From: DATJYV01 sp035499415
GTDB taxonomy: Bacteria > Bacteroidota > Ignavibacteria > UBA10030
NCBI GenBank assembly: GCA_035499415.1
Contig: DATJYV010000207.1
Coordinates: 1-29,367 of the forward strand
Length of the DNA stretch: 29,367 bases
Reading direction: 5' to 3'
Under the pieces are notes generated by a model that had not been told where the DNA came from, did no database searches, and saw only the letters and a list, made by a program, of their open reading frames with translations. Made by a program: the position numbers and the translations under genes. Below, one piece after another: positions 1 through 8,296 of the stretch. Position 1 is the stretch's first letter. The number at the start of each line of letters is the position of its first letter.

Positions 1-672
1 CGCGATCAGCGGAAGGCTAAACGCCAGCATCTCTTTTGCAAGCGGGGGTGCGAGAGCAGGACGGAGCTCTTTTCGTGCGAACCAGAAACCGATGCACAGG
101 GAGACGACATACGCGACCACCTGTGCTTCCAGCACTCCGAGGACGCTCTTGCCCCGGAGCAACAGCCACACGCTGATTCCATACAACAAGAAAAAGCGGA
201 CGAGCGTCATGAAAGAATACTTGGCGGCTTCCCGTCTAGTCTGAAGCAAGGCAAGTTGAACCGTATTGACGACGGCCAGCACAACGGTCACGAGCGTCAA
301 CTGGACAAGGATTTTTCTATCCGCACCGGGAAAGAGAACCTCGTTGATGCCTCCTGCCGCAAGGAGGCCGGAGCCGGCAATCAGCGCACTTGCAACGAGC
401 GCCAGCCAGAAGGCGGACGACACGACTCGCGTCCGATCCTCCGGCTTGTCGGAGTCGAAATAAAACCTGATGATGGCGGAATCCATGCCAAGCGCTCCGA
501 TCGTGGCCAGGAGCAGGAGGAGCACGTTCAGCGTTTCGAACAGCCCGTAATCGGCGGGGCTCAGCGTCCTGGTGAAGATCGGAAGGAGAAAGAACGCGAT
601 GAATTTGCTCGCGAGAGTTCCCAGGCCGTACACAAGCGATGCGGAGACGAGCGATTTAATCGTGCTGATCAT
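1..672 (-). CDS. Wzx-type oligosaccharide flippase, N-terminal part (runs off window)
   Basis: Partial gene: the start lies at 672 and the frame stays open to base 1, giving 224 residues. The protein starts MISTIKSLVSASLVYGLGTL and carries PIFTRTLSPADYG at about residues 31-43, the signature of the polysaccharide exporter (MATE/MVF-like) family. At least five hydrophobic helices follow. The family flips undecaprenyl-pyrophosphate-linked oligosaccharides across the inner membrane. It is the last visible gene of the minus-strand cluster and lies 151 bases after the epimerase gene, which fits export of the glycan built by its neighbours. No clear Shine-Dalgarno precedes the ATG. Family membership is confident; the substrate is unknown. 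Confidence 0.85.
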   Translation of the reverse strand, partial: MISTIKSLVSASLVYGLGTLASKFIAFFLLPIFTRTLSPADYGLFETLNVLLLLLATIGALGMDSAIIRFYFDSDKPEDRTRVVSSAFWLALVASALIAGSGLLAAGGINEVLFPGADRKILVQLTLVTVVLAVVNTVQLALLQTRREAAKYSFMTLVRFFLLYGISVWLLLRGKSVLGVLEAQVVAYVVSLCIGFWFARKELRPALAPPLAKEMLAFSLPLIA

Positions 673-823
673 CGGGGGGACATCTTGGATTCGTGCTGCA
701 ATTCAGGCGCAGGATTGCTGAGCGTCGTGAGCTTTCGCTCGTCATCGTTCACGCGCCGCGGTTGCGGGCATTATGGAATCGTCGGCCGTCGCATGCCCGG
801 TTCTGCACGAAGACGCCGGAGAT

Positions 824-1837
824 TCACCGTGACTCCTCGTATGCGGGCCTTTGCTCCCGCTCCCGGAGAAACGATTCGATCGTGAGATCAATGCCCCGGT
901 CAAGGCCGATGCGCGGCTCCCATTGCGTCAATTTCGAAAACAGGGAACTGTCGGCGACGAAATTTCTGGATTCAATGGGCGAAAGAGAGGCGGGAGGTTC
1001 GACGTGGGTTACCATGACCTTCTTCCCGGTCTTGCGCCCGACCCGGTCCGCGACCAGGTTGAATGCATGCGACAGGGTGTATCCTTTGCCGCTCCCAACC
1101 ACAAAATGGCCGCCGTTGACCCGCTCAATGTTTGATGCGGCGGCAAGGAAAGCGTTCGAAACATCATCAACATAAATGTAATCGCGGGTGAAATTTCCGT
1201 CACCGTGAATCGTGATCGGCTCGTCGTTCATCGCTTTTCTGACCATCTGATTCAGCATCCCCCGGTCCGCGTTGCTGCTTTTTGGCCCCGGTCCGTAGAC
1301 ATTTGCCAACCGCAGAGTCGCACCCCGCACCGTCCCTTCCTTTACGTACTGCTTCAGATAGTTTTCAGACATCAGCTTGTGTATATCATACACCGTCACG
1401 GGTCTGTCCGGATGTTCCTCGTTCACGGGAAGATGGTCCGGAATGCCCGCCTCCGTGTGTGTGCCGGAAAACAGGATGATGGGTTTGAAGGATCCCCTTC
1501 GGCACGCCTCGAGCATATTCAGCATCGGCAGGACGTTGACCTTCAGGTCCTCAACCGGTTCCGATGCGGCGCGGTAGACGCTCGTCTGCGCCGCAAAATG
1601 GAAAACGATGTCCGTGCCGTCCAGAAGGGAATCCCAGATGCCTTGATCCCTTATGTCTCCTTCGACCTCGCGTACTTCCGATCCTCGAATGGCGGTCGTT
1701 CGGGTCCACGATGTTCCCTTCCGGCCGAATCTAACCACGGTGCAGTGTTCGGCGATGAGACATCGAAGAAGGGAGCTTGCGAGATACCCATTCCCTCCGG
1801 TAACGAGGATCTTCCTGTTCCGGAGCGGCTCAACCAT
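824..1837 (-). CDS. NAD-dependent epimerase/dehydratase (extended SDR)
   Basis: 337 residues, a normal length for an extended short-chain dehydrogenase that modifies nucleotide sugars. The Rossmann motif TGGNGYLA is at residues 13-20, FHFAAQTSV near 79-87, a Ser/Thr-containing strand (LFSGTHTE) near 122-129, and the catalytic pair Y150/K154 in YDIHK. GDGNFTRDYIYVDDV further on is the usual nucleotide-sugar-binding segment. Members are 4-epimerases, 4,6-dehydratases or reductases of UDP-, GDP- or dTDP-sugars, and the sequence does not tell which. It follows the RmlB-like gene by 71 bases, suggesting it acts on that enzyme's 4-keto product. The ATG at 1837 has no strong ribosome site, but it places the Rossmann fold at the usual distance from the N-terminus. 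Confidence 0.9.
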   Translation of the reverse strand: MVEPLRNRKILVTGGNGYLASSLLRCLIAEHCTVVRFGRKGTSWTRTTAIRGSEVREVEGDIRDQGIWDSLLDGTDIVFHFAAQTSVYRAASEPVEDLKVNVLPMLNMLEACRRGSFKPIILFSGTHTEAGIPDHLPVNEEHPDRPVTVYDIHKLMSENYLKQYVKEGTVRGATLRLANVYGPGPKSSNADRGMLNQMVRKAMNDEPITIHGDGNFTRDYIYVDDVSNAFLAAASNIERVNGGHFVVGSGKGYTLSHAFNLVADRVGRKTGKKVMVTHVEPPASLSPIESRNFVADSSLFSKLTQWEPRIGLDRGIDLTIESFLREREQRPAYEESR

Positions 1838-1908
1838 CGGCCGGAACTCGCTTTGCGTGATTCTTCATCTCCCCTCCAGCAGCAGGGAGAAGACACGATT
1901 CCATCCAT

Positions 1909-2853
1909 TCACCACGTAAACCTGTTCTTGTAATGATGGACGATGGCGGGGAGTTCTTCCTTCAGCTTTTTCGAATTCGTCCATCCGAGATTTCGGATCG
2001 CCGTATCGTCGAGCGAATATCGCACGTCCTCTCCCATTCTGACGTAGTTGAACTGAACGTGGTCTTCAAGGGGGACGGGTTTCCCAAAATAACATTCAAG
2101 GATCATCGCAACGACTTCCTTGTTCGACGCTTCGTGGTTCCCCGAAATATTGTAGACCGCATTCCTCTTACCGTGTTCCGCGACCTGGAATACGGCACTG
2201 ACCATGTCCTCGACGTGAAGCCAATTTCTCATGTACGAGCCGTCTCCGTGGAGCGGGATTTTCTTGCCGAGCGAGAGATATTTGACCGACTTCGGGATGA
2301 GTTTTTCGGGATATTGACCGATCCCATAGTTATTGGACGCGCGGACGATGTTGAACGGCACCTGGTACGACCGGTGCCAGCCCAGGACGAGCATATCGGC
2401 CGCGGCTTTGCTTGCCGAATAGGGATTACTCGGCTTCAACGGGTGCGCCTCGGTATGCCTGCCCTGCTCCAGGTCGCCATACACCTCGTCGGTGCTGATC
2501 TGAAAGAAAATCGGCATCTCATAGTTTCTCTTTGCCCGGACAAGCTCCAGGAGATTTTTCACCCCCAGAATATTCGAGTGCAGGAAGCGCGAGCTGTCCA
2601 CGAGACTGTTGTCGACGTGCGTTTCGGCAGCGAAATTAAAGACACAGTCGACTTCGTAGAGATGGTCGAGCTCTGCGATATCTGCCTGCAGAAATTTGAA
2701 TGAGTCATGTTTCGAAAATTCCTCGAGATGCTCTTCGCGAGCCGCGTATGTTTTCTTGTCGATTCCCCACACTTGCCAGCCTCGCTTGAGACACGCTCGC
2801 GTGAAGTGGGACGCCATGAATCCGAGGCAGCCGGTGACACAGACGACTTTCAA
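1909..2853 (-). CDS. RmlB-like NDP-glucose 4,6-dehydratase
   Basis: 314 residues. It carries the dTDP-glucose 4,6-dehydratase hallmarks: TGCLGFMASH (7-16) for NAD, FNFAAETHVDNS (72-83), STDEVYG (120-126) with the Thr-Asp-Glu catalytic triplet, YSASK (145-149), NNYGIGQYPEKLIP (174-187) and the MRNWLHVED segment near 208-216. The expected reaction is oxidation at C4, loss of water across C5-C6 and re-reduction to a 4-keto-6-deoxy sugar. The start is TTG at 2853, preceded by AAAGGAG seven bases upstream, which decides the start. No RmlA, RmlC or RmlD is in the window, so the nucleotide (dTDP, CDP, GDP or UDP) and the final sugar are open. The neighbouring C-methyltransferase suggests a branched 6-deoxysugar. 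Confidence 0.9.
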   Translation of the reverse strand: MKVVCVTGCLGFMASHFTRACLKRGWQVWGIDKKTYAAREEHLEEFSKHDSFKFLQADIAELDHLYEVDCVFNFAAETHVDNSLVDSSRFLHSNILGVKNLLELVRAKRNYEMPIFFQISTDEVYGDLEQGRHTEAHPLKPSNPYSASKAAADMLVLGWHRSYQVPFNIVRASNNYGIGQYPEKLIPKSVKYLSLGKKIPLHGDGSYMRNWLHVEDMVSAVFQVAEHGKRNAVYNISGNHEASNKEVVAMILECYFGKPVPLEDHVQFNYVRMGEDVRYSLDDTAIRNLGWTNSKKLKEELPAIVHHYKNRFTW

Positions 2854-2860
2854 AGCGATT

Positions 2861-2867
2861 CTCCTTT
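2861..2867 (-). promoter_or_regulatory. Shine-Dalgarno fixing a TTG start
   Basis: Read on the minus strand this is AAAGGAG, seven bases before the TTG at 2853. No in-frame ATG or GTG lies nearby, and the protein begins at the expected family position, so initiation at TTG is well supported. Confidence 0.75.
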
Positions 2868-2924
2868 CAGAATGGCCCTGCGGAATGCGCAGATGCGGTT
2901 TTCCGTGCAGGGCAGACGATCACC

Positions 2925-4166
2925 TCAGGTGATGACACGCGGTTCCGGACAAGGGACGATGAACGCTCCGCTGTAACCAACCGCTTTGCACCGGCGCACG
3001 ATTTCCTGTTGAAAATTCCACGCAAGAAGGAGCAGATAATCGACCTTTGCGCCGCTGAGTTCCGTGATGCCCGTGATCCTCATTCGGGAACCCGGCGTGT
3101 AATATCCCCATTTCTTGGGGTTATCGTCAATGACGGTTGTAATTTGCTTCGACGAGATTTGAAATAAATTAACAAGCGTATTGCCTTTGGCGCTCGCGCC
3201 GTACGCCCATATGACTTTCTTTTTCTGCCATTCTCGGTCGAGCAGGGCAAGCAGATGCTCCTTGTTTAGCAGGACTCTCCGGGCAAACGACATATACGGC
3301 TCCCGCTTCGTTATTCCAAAAACCTTTTCCCGGTCGAGATACTCCTGAACCGCGGATGCTTTTGGAAATTCATTCTTGCGAGAGACGTAGACGCGCGTCG
3401 TGCCTCCGTGCAGCTCCTGGAAATACTCGACGTCAAATACCTGCATCCCGTGGAAGTCCATGAGCCGGACGAGGGGCGTCAGTCCAAAATAGGAAAGGTG
3501 TTCGTGATATGCAGTATCGAATTCGTTTTTCTCTATGAAATCGAGAACATATGGAAATTCGATCACAAAAATCCCCGCCTTGTCGAGGCACAGATTCACC
3601 GCCTTCACGAATTCGTGCACGTCGTCCACATGTGCGAAGACATTTGTTGCGGTGATGATCCTGGGCTTTCCGGGGTTCCGGGCAATCTCTCCGGCAACTT
3701 TCTGCGACCAGTACGCATTCAGCGTCCTGATTCCCGCTGCGTTCGCTTCCCCTGCAAGATTCACCGCGGGGTCGACCCCGACGACGTTCATCCCGATATC
3801 TTTGAACCTGGAGAGCAGACAGCCGTCATTGCTCGCAATGTCGAGAACGACGTCGCCGGGACGGCATCGGGCGCGGCGCGATAGTGTCGCCGCCATCTCG
3901 CTGCAGTGCGCGCGGAATGTGTCGGTCGTCGAACTTACGTACAGGTAATTCCTGAACATCAGGTCGGGGTGAACCACTTTCGTCAGTTGAGAAAGTCCGC
4001 ACTCCGGACACAACTGCAACGCAAGCTCTTCGCTGAACTCCGGCGACGAACGTGCATCTTCCTTCAGATACGAGTTGGCGAGGGGGGTGGTGCCGAGGTC
4101 AAGATATCGGTACAGGGATTTCGACCCGCACACCCTGCAGCTGGTTTGCGATTTCGAATCAGGCAT
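2925..4166 (-). CDS. Sugar C-methyltransferase (TylC3/NovU-like)
   Basis: 413 residues from the ATG at 4166. The three-part layout is that of sugar C-methyltransferases. An N-terminal zinc knot uses C10, C13, C53 and C56. A SAM-binding core has VLDIASNDG near 107-115. The YHEHLSYF motif (220-227) holds the Tyr/His/Glu/His catalytic group. The C-terminal domain has WAYGASAKGNTLVN. Such enzymes methylate C3 (or C5) of NDP-4-keto-6-deoxysugars, the product expected of the dehydratase encoded next. A longer frame opens at 4223, but the inner ATG has GGAG five bases upstream and overlaps the previous stop by eight bases (ATGCCTGA), which argues for translational coupling and this start. The family call is strong; the methylated carbon is not visible. 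Confidence 0.9.
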   Translation of the reverse strand: MPDSKSQTSCRVCGSKSLYRYLDLGTTPLANSYLKEDARSSPEFSEELALQLCPECGLSQLTKVVHPDLMFRNYLYVSSTTDTFRAHCSEMAATLSRRARCRPGDVVLDIASNDGCLLSRFKDIGMNVVGVDPAVNLAGEANAAGIRTLNAYWSQKVAGEIARNPGKPRIITATNVFAHVDDVHEFVKAVNLCLDKAGIFVIEFPYVLDFIEKNEFDTAYHEHLSYFGLTPLVRLMDFHGMQVFDVEYFQELHGGTTRVYVSRKNEFPKASAVQEYLDREKVFGITKREPYMSFARRVLLNKEHLLALLDREWQKKKVIWAYGASAKGNTLVNLFQISSKQITTVIDDNPKKWGYYTPGSRMRITGITELSGAKVDYLLLLAWNFQQEIVRRCKAVGYSGAFIVPCPEPRVIT

Positions 4167-5124
4167 CGATGCTCCGGCTCTTCGAGGCCGTGCGCGCGTC
4201 GTTGCTCTCGTGCTCGCAGGCAACCTGAATGATCGCGCCGCGGTTCAGCAGCCAGCTCACCCACGACAGCGTCAATCCCGGCAGGGCAAGAACCGACGCT
4301 GCCGCCACAGAAAAAAGATGCCGGACGCTCAATTCATCCACCCTCATCAAGAGTCTTGTCAGCCGGTTGCGGTCGCCGGTCATCTTGTTCAGGATGCTCT
4401 GGACCCAGCCGTACGGGTCGTGCTCGAACGATACAAAGCTCGTGCGCGTGACGGCAAGTCCCGCCAGCCGCATCGCATGTCCGAGAGACGTCGGAGAGAA
4501 GTGAAACAGGTGACGCGGAACGTCAAGATGAAACCACAAGGACTTCGCGTATCGCGATTGCCAGCTCGCAAGGTTCGGCAGGGCGACGAGAAGCTTCCCG
4601 CCCGGTTTCAGATGCGCCGCGCATTGCTTCAGCGTGTCAAGGGGGTCGTTCAAATGTTCGAGCACCTGGAACAGGATGATCAGCTCATATGCTTCGTCAG
4701 CGGGGATTTGTCCCGCGCCGCCGACGTGGACTTTCAACCCGAGGTTCTTGCGCGCGACGTCCGCCATTTCTTCCGTTCGCTCTGTCCCTGCCACGGTCCA
4801 CCCTTTCTTCCTCAGAGCATCCAGCATCAAACCGTCACCGCAGCCGATTTCCAACGCAGAGCCCGGCGTCCGGAAGAGTCGATCCCACCGGCTCACCCGG
4901 AGGCGGTACAACGTTCCGAGGACCGCCTGGACCACGTTATTGTAGCGCCGGTATTTCCGGGGGTAATATTTCTCCATCGACCGCGGCTGGGGGTTCGTAA
5001 AACCGACATCGCAGGCCCGGCACCGGGAGACATCGAATTTTTCCCCCGTCATGTAATCGCTGACACCGCGATAATACTCCACGATGTCGGCTGAGCCGCA
5101 AATGGGGCAGAGGCCTTCCTTCAC
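4159..5124 (-). CDS. Class I SAM methyltransferase with N-terminal zinc ribbon
   Basis: 321 residues starting at GTG (5124). An N-terminal two-CxxC ribbon (C6/C9 and C35/C38) is followed by SAM motif I LEIGCGDG (91-98), FQVLEHLNDP near 151-160 and HLFHFSPTSL, all typical of the Methyltransf_23 group found in glycan clusters. A hydrophobic stretch near residues 270-292 may anchor the protein to the membrane. The acceptor is unknown: it could be a sugar hydroxyl or the growing glycan end. It overlaps the following C-methyltransferase by eight bases, so the two ribbon methyltransferases are probably made together. GTG is the only usable start between the upstream in-frame stop and the ribbon. 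Confidence 0.88.
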   Translation of the reverse strand: MKEGLCPICGSADIVEYYRGVSDYMTGEKFDVSRCRACDVGFTNPQPRSMEKYYPRKYRRYNNVVQAVLGTLYRLRVSRWDRLFRTPGSALEIGCGDGLMLDALRKKGWTVAGTERTEEMADVARKNLGLKVHVGGAGQIPADEAYELIILFQVLEHLNDPLDTLKQCAAHLKPGGKLLVALPNLASWQSRYAKSLWFHLDVPRHLFHFSPTSLGHAMRLAGLAVTRTSFVSFEHDPYGWVQSILNKMTGDRNRLTRLLMRVDELSVRHLFSVAAASVLALPGLTLSWVSWLLNRGAIIQVACEHESNDARTASKSRSIDA

Positions 5125-5148
5125 CGCCTTTTCCGATCGCTCGATTTT

Positions 5149-6114
5149 TTATCGGCCCCGGACAGCGTTTGATTCATCCAGCTCCTGTCGGGAAAAATTA
5201 TGTTGGCTTTTCGCCCAGTCGACCACGAAGACCGGTCGGGCGATGCTGTTCTTATAAATCCTGGCGATGTATAATCCGTAGACCGTCAGGAGCGTGATGC
5301 CGTAGGTGAGGTCGCCAACGGCCAACACCTTGAAAAGTGCGGGAGATCCAAAAACCAAATCGAACAAAATTCCAAGGACATTGAACAGGATAAAGAAAGG
5401 AACAAGGTAGAACGCAAAGCGCATGGGAAAGGTCGACGACGTAAGGATCCCTCCGCTCGCGAACACTGCCATCTTCCAGATATTGTAATGAGACTTTCCG
5501 CGCACCCTCGGCTGCCGGTCGTACTGAATGCCGGTACGGGAGAAGCCCGCGTAGCCGATCTCTGCTCTCAAGAACGGAAACGTGTTGCGATTGTTGACAA
5601 TGATGTCGCGGATATGGGCCGATATCAAAGCAAACTCCGCCATGTCGAGGACGATATCCGAGTCGGCCACCGCCTTGAGAGATCGATAAAAGAGTTTTCG
5701 GATTTTGGTCAACAGACGCGCCTCCGGCCTTCCTTCCCGCAACCCGTACACTACTTCATATCCTTCCTTCCATTTCGCTATGAATTGGGGCAAGAGCTCC
5801 GGGGGGTCCTCGCAGTCAACATCGATCGTCGCAATCGCATCGCCCCTCGCGTACGTCATTCCCGCAAGCACAGCCGCCTGGTAGCCGAAATTCCTGGAGA
5901 GCGTGAGGACCTGGACTGACGGGTCTCTCCGGCGAAGCTTCTGAATTGCGTCGATCGACCCATCCACGGATCGGTCGTTGATAAAAATCAGCTCGAAGTC
6001 ATGTTCCCCCCGTAGTTTTTTCACCGCGGCCATGAGCCGCGAGTAGAAGACCGGGATACTCTCCTCCTCGTTGTAGACCGGACAAATGACCGAGATCAGA
6101 GTTCTTTTCTTCAT
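5149..6114 (-). CDS. GT2 polyprenyl-phosphate glycosyltransferase (GtrB/DPM1-like)
   Basis: 321 residues. The N-terminal GT-A domain starts ISVICPVYNEEESIPVFY (7-24) and has FINDRSVDGS (44-53), the acidic motif IDVDCEDPPE (97-106, usual form MDADLQDPPE) and FRTGIQYDRQPRVRGKSHY before two membrane helices near 230-262 and 266-288. This is the layout of GtrB/DPM1-like enzymes, which transfer a sugar from an NDP donor to undecaprenyl phosphate at the inner face of the membrane. The first acidic motif is unusual (Asn-Asp-Arg for Asp-Asp-Gly). It is the second such enzyme in the cluster; the other is at 24222-25172. A donor for periplasmic GT-C enzymes is the likely product. Confidence 0.9.
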   Translation of the reverse strand: MKKRTLISVICPVYNEEESIPVFYSRLMAAVKKLRGEHDFELIFINDRSVDGSIDAIQKLRRRDPSVQVLTLSRNFGYQAAVLAGMTYARGDAIATIDVDCEDPPELLPQFIAKWKEGYEVVYGLREGRPEARLLTKIRKLFYRSLKAVADSDIVLDMAEFALISAHIRDIIVNNRNTFPFLRAEIGYAGFSRTGIQYDRQPRVRGKSHYNIWKMAVFASGGILTSSTFPMRFAFYLVPFFILFNVLGILFDLVFGSPALFKVLAVGDLTYGITLLTVYGLYIARIYKNSIARPVFVVDWAKSQHNFSRQELDESNAVRGR

Positions 6115-6142
6115 GTTTCGCGGTAATTGTGATGATTATGAG

Positions 6143-8173
6143 TCAAATGTTTTTGCGGGTTTTGCTGCTAAACCCTCCGAGCGTTGCTCCGGTCCGCTTT
6201 GTCGCAGGCGGCTGCACCGGAAGGTCATGCAATCCGATGACGGCAAATTCCTTGTCTTGATAGACGACCGGAAGCGATACCAGCGGGCCGTGCACGCGGT
6301 TTGTCGGAATGACAAAATAGTCCGCATGTTGATTCGCCAGCCCGCGGAGGTCCTGGAGAGTCAGGTCGAAATACGCCGATGCGTCGTAGACGTGCCGCCG
6401 GGGAAACTTGACGCCGAGCGCGAGAATGCGCTGGTGGCCCTGCAGGTACACCGATGCATCGAGACTGAGCTGATTTACTTCGACCAGTGTGATGTAAAGG
6501 CTTCGACGGGCGACAAGGCGAAACGAACCGAAATCCTCCCAATCGTCGGGCGGAACCACAAAGAGCGACCCCTGCGGTGTCGAGGTCCCGGCCCATTGCA
6601 TCAATGCCGCAGAGCGCGCGGGTGCACGATGCATCATGATCCGTTCTTTGATGGCAGCCATATCAGGAACAAACGGGATACTCCTGTCCTTTGCGGAGAT
6701 GATGAGATGATGAATGACGAGAACGGCGGCTGCGGCAGTCACGAGACGTCCCAGCGGCAGGCCGGCAACCGGATTGGCGGAAGCCAGATGAATCCCCGCA
6801 TTGATTCTCCTGAATTCCACCAACAGAAGGAGAGCCAGAAGAACGATCATCGCAACGATGCCATTTTCGATTCGTGTGCGGCCGGCTTCCTCTCCGAAGA
6901 ATTGAGCCAAGACGTATAAACCGAGCAGGAAGAGAGCGATGGGGGCGATTCCCTTGAAGAAGGAATTTCCGGATGCAGTCTGTTTCTGGATGAGCAATAC
7001 GATGATTCCGTACGTCAGGAGCGCGAGGACATCCGCGAGGACCGCCTGCCTCATCGGCAGAATGGCGGAGACAAACAGGAGTGCGGTTGCCGCCCAGAAT
7101 CCCGCCGATTCCCAACCCGCTCTTCCCTCCGTTCGCAGCTCCCGATGCCAGCGGCGGAGACCATGAACGACAATGACAAAAATGATCGGCTTGATGAAAT
7201 AGGTGGCTCGAAAGAGAAACATCAGCAGGACCGGGATGCTTTTGGTGACGTAGGAATTGAATGCATAGGCCGCCATCAACACGAACCAGCAGACGACGAG
7301 ATACATGATTGCGCGCCTTTTCCATGCGTCGAGGAAGCGGGCAAACCAGACCGCGCCGGCGAGGTTCAGGAAGAACCATCCGTAGCCCTCGCGCCAATGC
7401 TCATCGATGAACGCATGGAGGGCGTAGAGACGAAACTGTGCATAGTAGTCATAACCGACGCCGGCGAAATTCGAATGCAGGTTGGTGAGAATGTAAACGA
7501 CGTTCGGCAAAGCGAGCAAACTTCCACCGACGACCACGGCGGCTTTCCTTCCGGGCGTGTCATCGGAAGCGAACACAATGCCGGCCGCAATTGCCGCAGA
7601 AACCATCAACCCGATATAGGGATGGAGGTTGAACACAAGTCCGCCCAGCGCCATGGCGGGGAAGAATTTCCTGCGGAGAAAGAGAACGATCGCCGCCAGC
7701 GCGAAGGGGAGGGCGGCATGGGCGGTAACAAAAGCCGGCTGCGGAACCGCGCTTGCGTGGAGCGAGCCGCGAAGGGGGTGCGCAACAGCAATGAGCGCGA
7801 GGACAAGGGCCGAGCTCAGCAGATCGTCCGTCAATTCGAGCGACAGAAACCAGACGGCAAGAAAGGTGAGGAAGAGAAAAACGAGATAGAACGCATGCCA
7901 CACCAGGTCAACGTTAAAATTGTGGAGATAGAGATAGCCGCCGAGAAACTTGTAGAGGTGAAACGGTCCGCGCATGCCTGAGGAGACGACCAAATCATAC
8001 GGAGAGAACAGCCCGGGGTGTGCGTATTCCATTCCCAGGGGAAGTCCGGTCATCAAGTCGCCGTTCGACGGGATGGCGCGATACAACGACTGATACACGA
8101 CGCAGAGAAGGGAGATGAGCGAACCCGCCGGCAGTGCGGAAGGCCGGGTATCGTTCGTTCGGACAGATGTCAT
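6143..8173 (-). CDS. Large polytopic membrane protein, GT-C/DUF6798-like, function unknown
   Basis: 676 residues with about a dozen hydrophobic helices between roughly residues 15 and 505, then a soluble C-terminal part of about 170 residues containing SLFVVPPDDWEDFGSFRLVARRS. The early loop has NGDLMTGLPLGMEYAHPGLFSPYD, rich in acidic and aromatic residues as in first periplasmic loops of GT-C glycosyltransferases. The C-terminal 'VPPD...FRL.ARRS' segment reminds me of DUF6798 membrane proteins, but this is recollection only. Placed between a GT4 and a polyprenyl-phosphate GT2, it could be a periplasmic glycosyltransferase or the otherwise missing Wzy-type polymerase. The ATG at 8173 lacks a clear ribosome site; 123 bases separate it from the upstream gene. 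Confidence 0.75.
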   Translation of the reverse strand: MTSVRTNDTRPSALPAGSLISLLCVVYQSLYRAIPSNGDLMTGLPLGMEYAHPGLFSPYDLVVSSGMRGPFHLYKFLGGYLYLHNFNVDLVWHAFYLVFLFLTFLAVWFLSLELTDDLLSSALVLALIAVAHPLRGSLHASAVPQPAFVTAHAALPFALAAIVLFLRRKFFPAMALGGLVFNLHPYIGLMVSAAIAAGIVFASDDTPGRKAAVVVGGSLLALPNVVYILTNLHSNFAGVGYDYYAQFRLYALHAFIDEHWREGYGWFFLNLAGAVWFARFLDAWKRRAIMYLVVCWFVLMAAYAFNSYVTKSIPVLLMFLFRATYFIKPIIFVIVVHGLRRWHRELRTEGRAGWESAGFWAATALLFVSAILPMRQAVLADVLALLTYGIIVLLIQKQTASGNSFFKGIAPIALFLLGLYVLAQFFGEEAGRTRIENGIVAMIVLLALLLLVEFRRINAGIHLASANPVAGLPLGRLVTAAAAVLVIHHLIISAKDRSIPFVPDMAAIKERIMMHRAPARSAALMQWAGTSTPQGSLFVVPPDDWEDFGSFRLVARRSLYITLVEVNQLSLDASVYLQGHQRILALGVKFPRRHVYDASAYFDLTLQDLRGLANQHADYFVIPTNRVHGPLVSLPVVYQDKEFAVIGLHDLPVQPPATKRTGATLGGFSSKTRKNI

Positions 8174-8296
8174 GCGGACGCGGAAGTCAACGGCAAAGGA
8201 GATGTGTCGAAGAGGAAAAGATACGAAAAATGAGCGAGGAGTGGTAGCCGATTCTGCTTTATGACCGGCGGGCGGATTCCAGTCGAGTTCTCCGGG

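Noticed and set aside
673..823. A chain of very short frames (GTG at 827 with GAGGAG upstream, then TAATG and ATGA junctions) leading into the flippase ATG.
   Set aside because: Each is 8-30 codons with no recognisable feature. Stop-start overlaps are easily produced by chance in GC-rich DNA. I see no gene, terminator or clear promoter in this gap.
1830..1868. A 12-codon frame after GGAGGGGAG, overlapping the start of the epimerase gene in another frame.
   Set aside because: Too short to judge, out of frame with the epimerase and without leader-peptide features such as codon runs or a hairpin.
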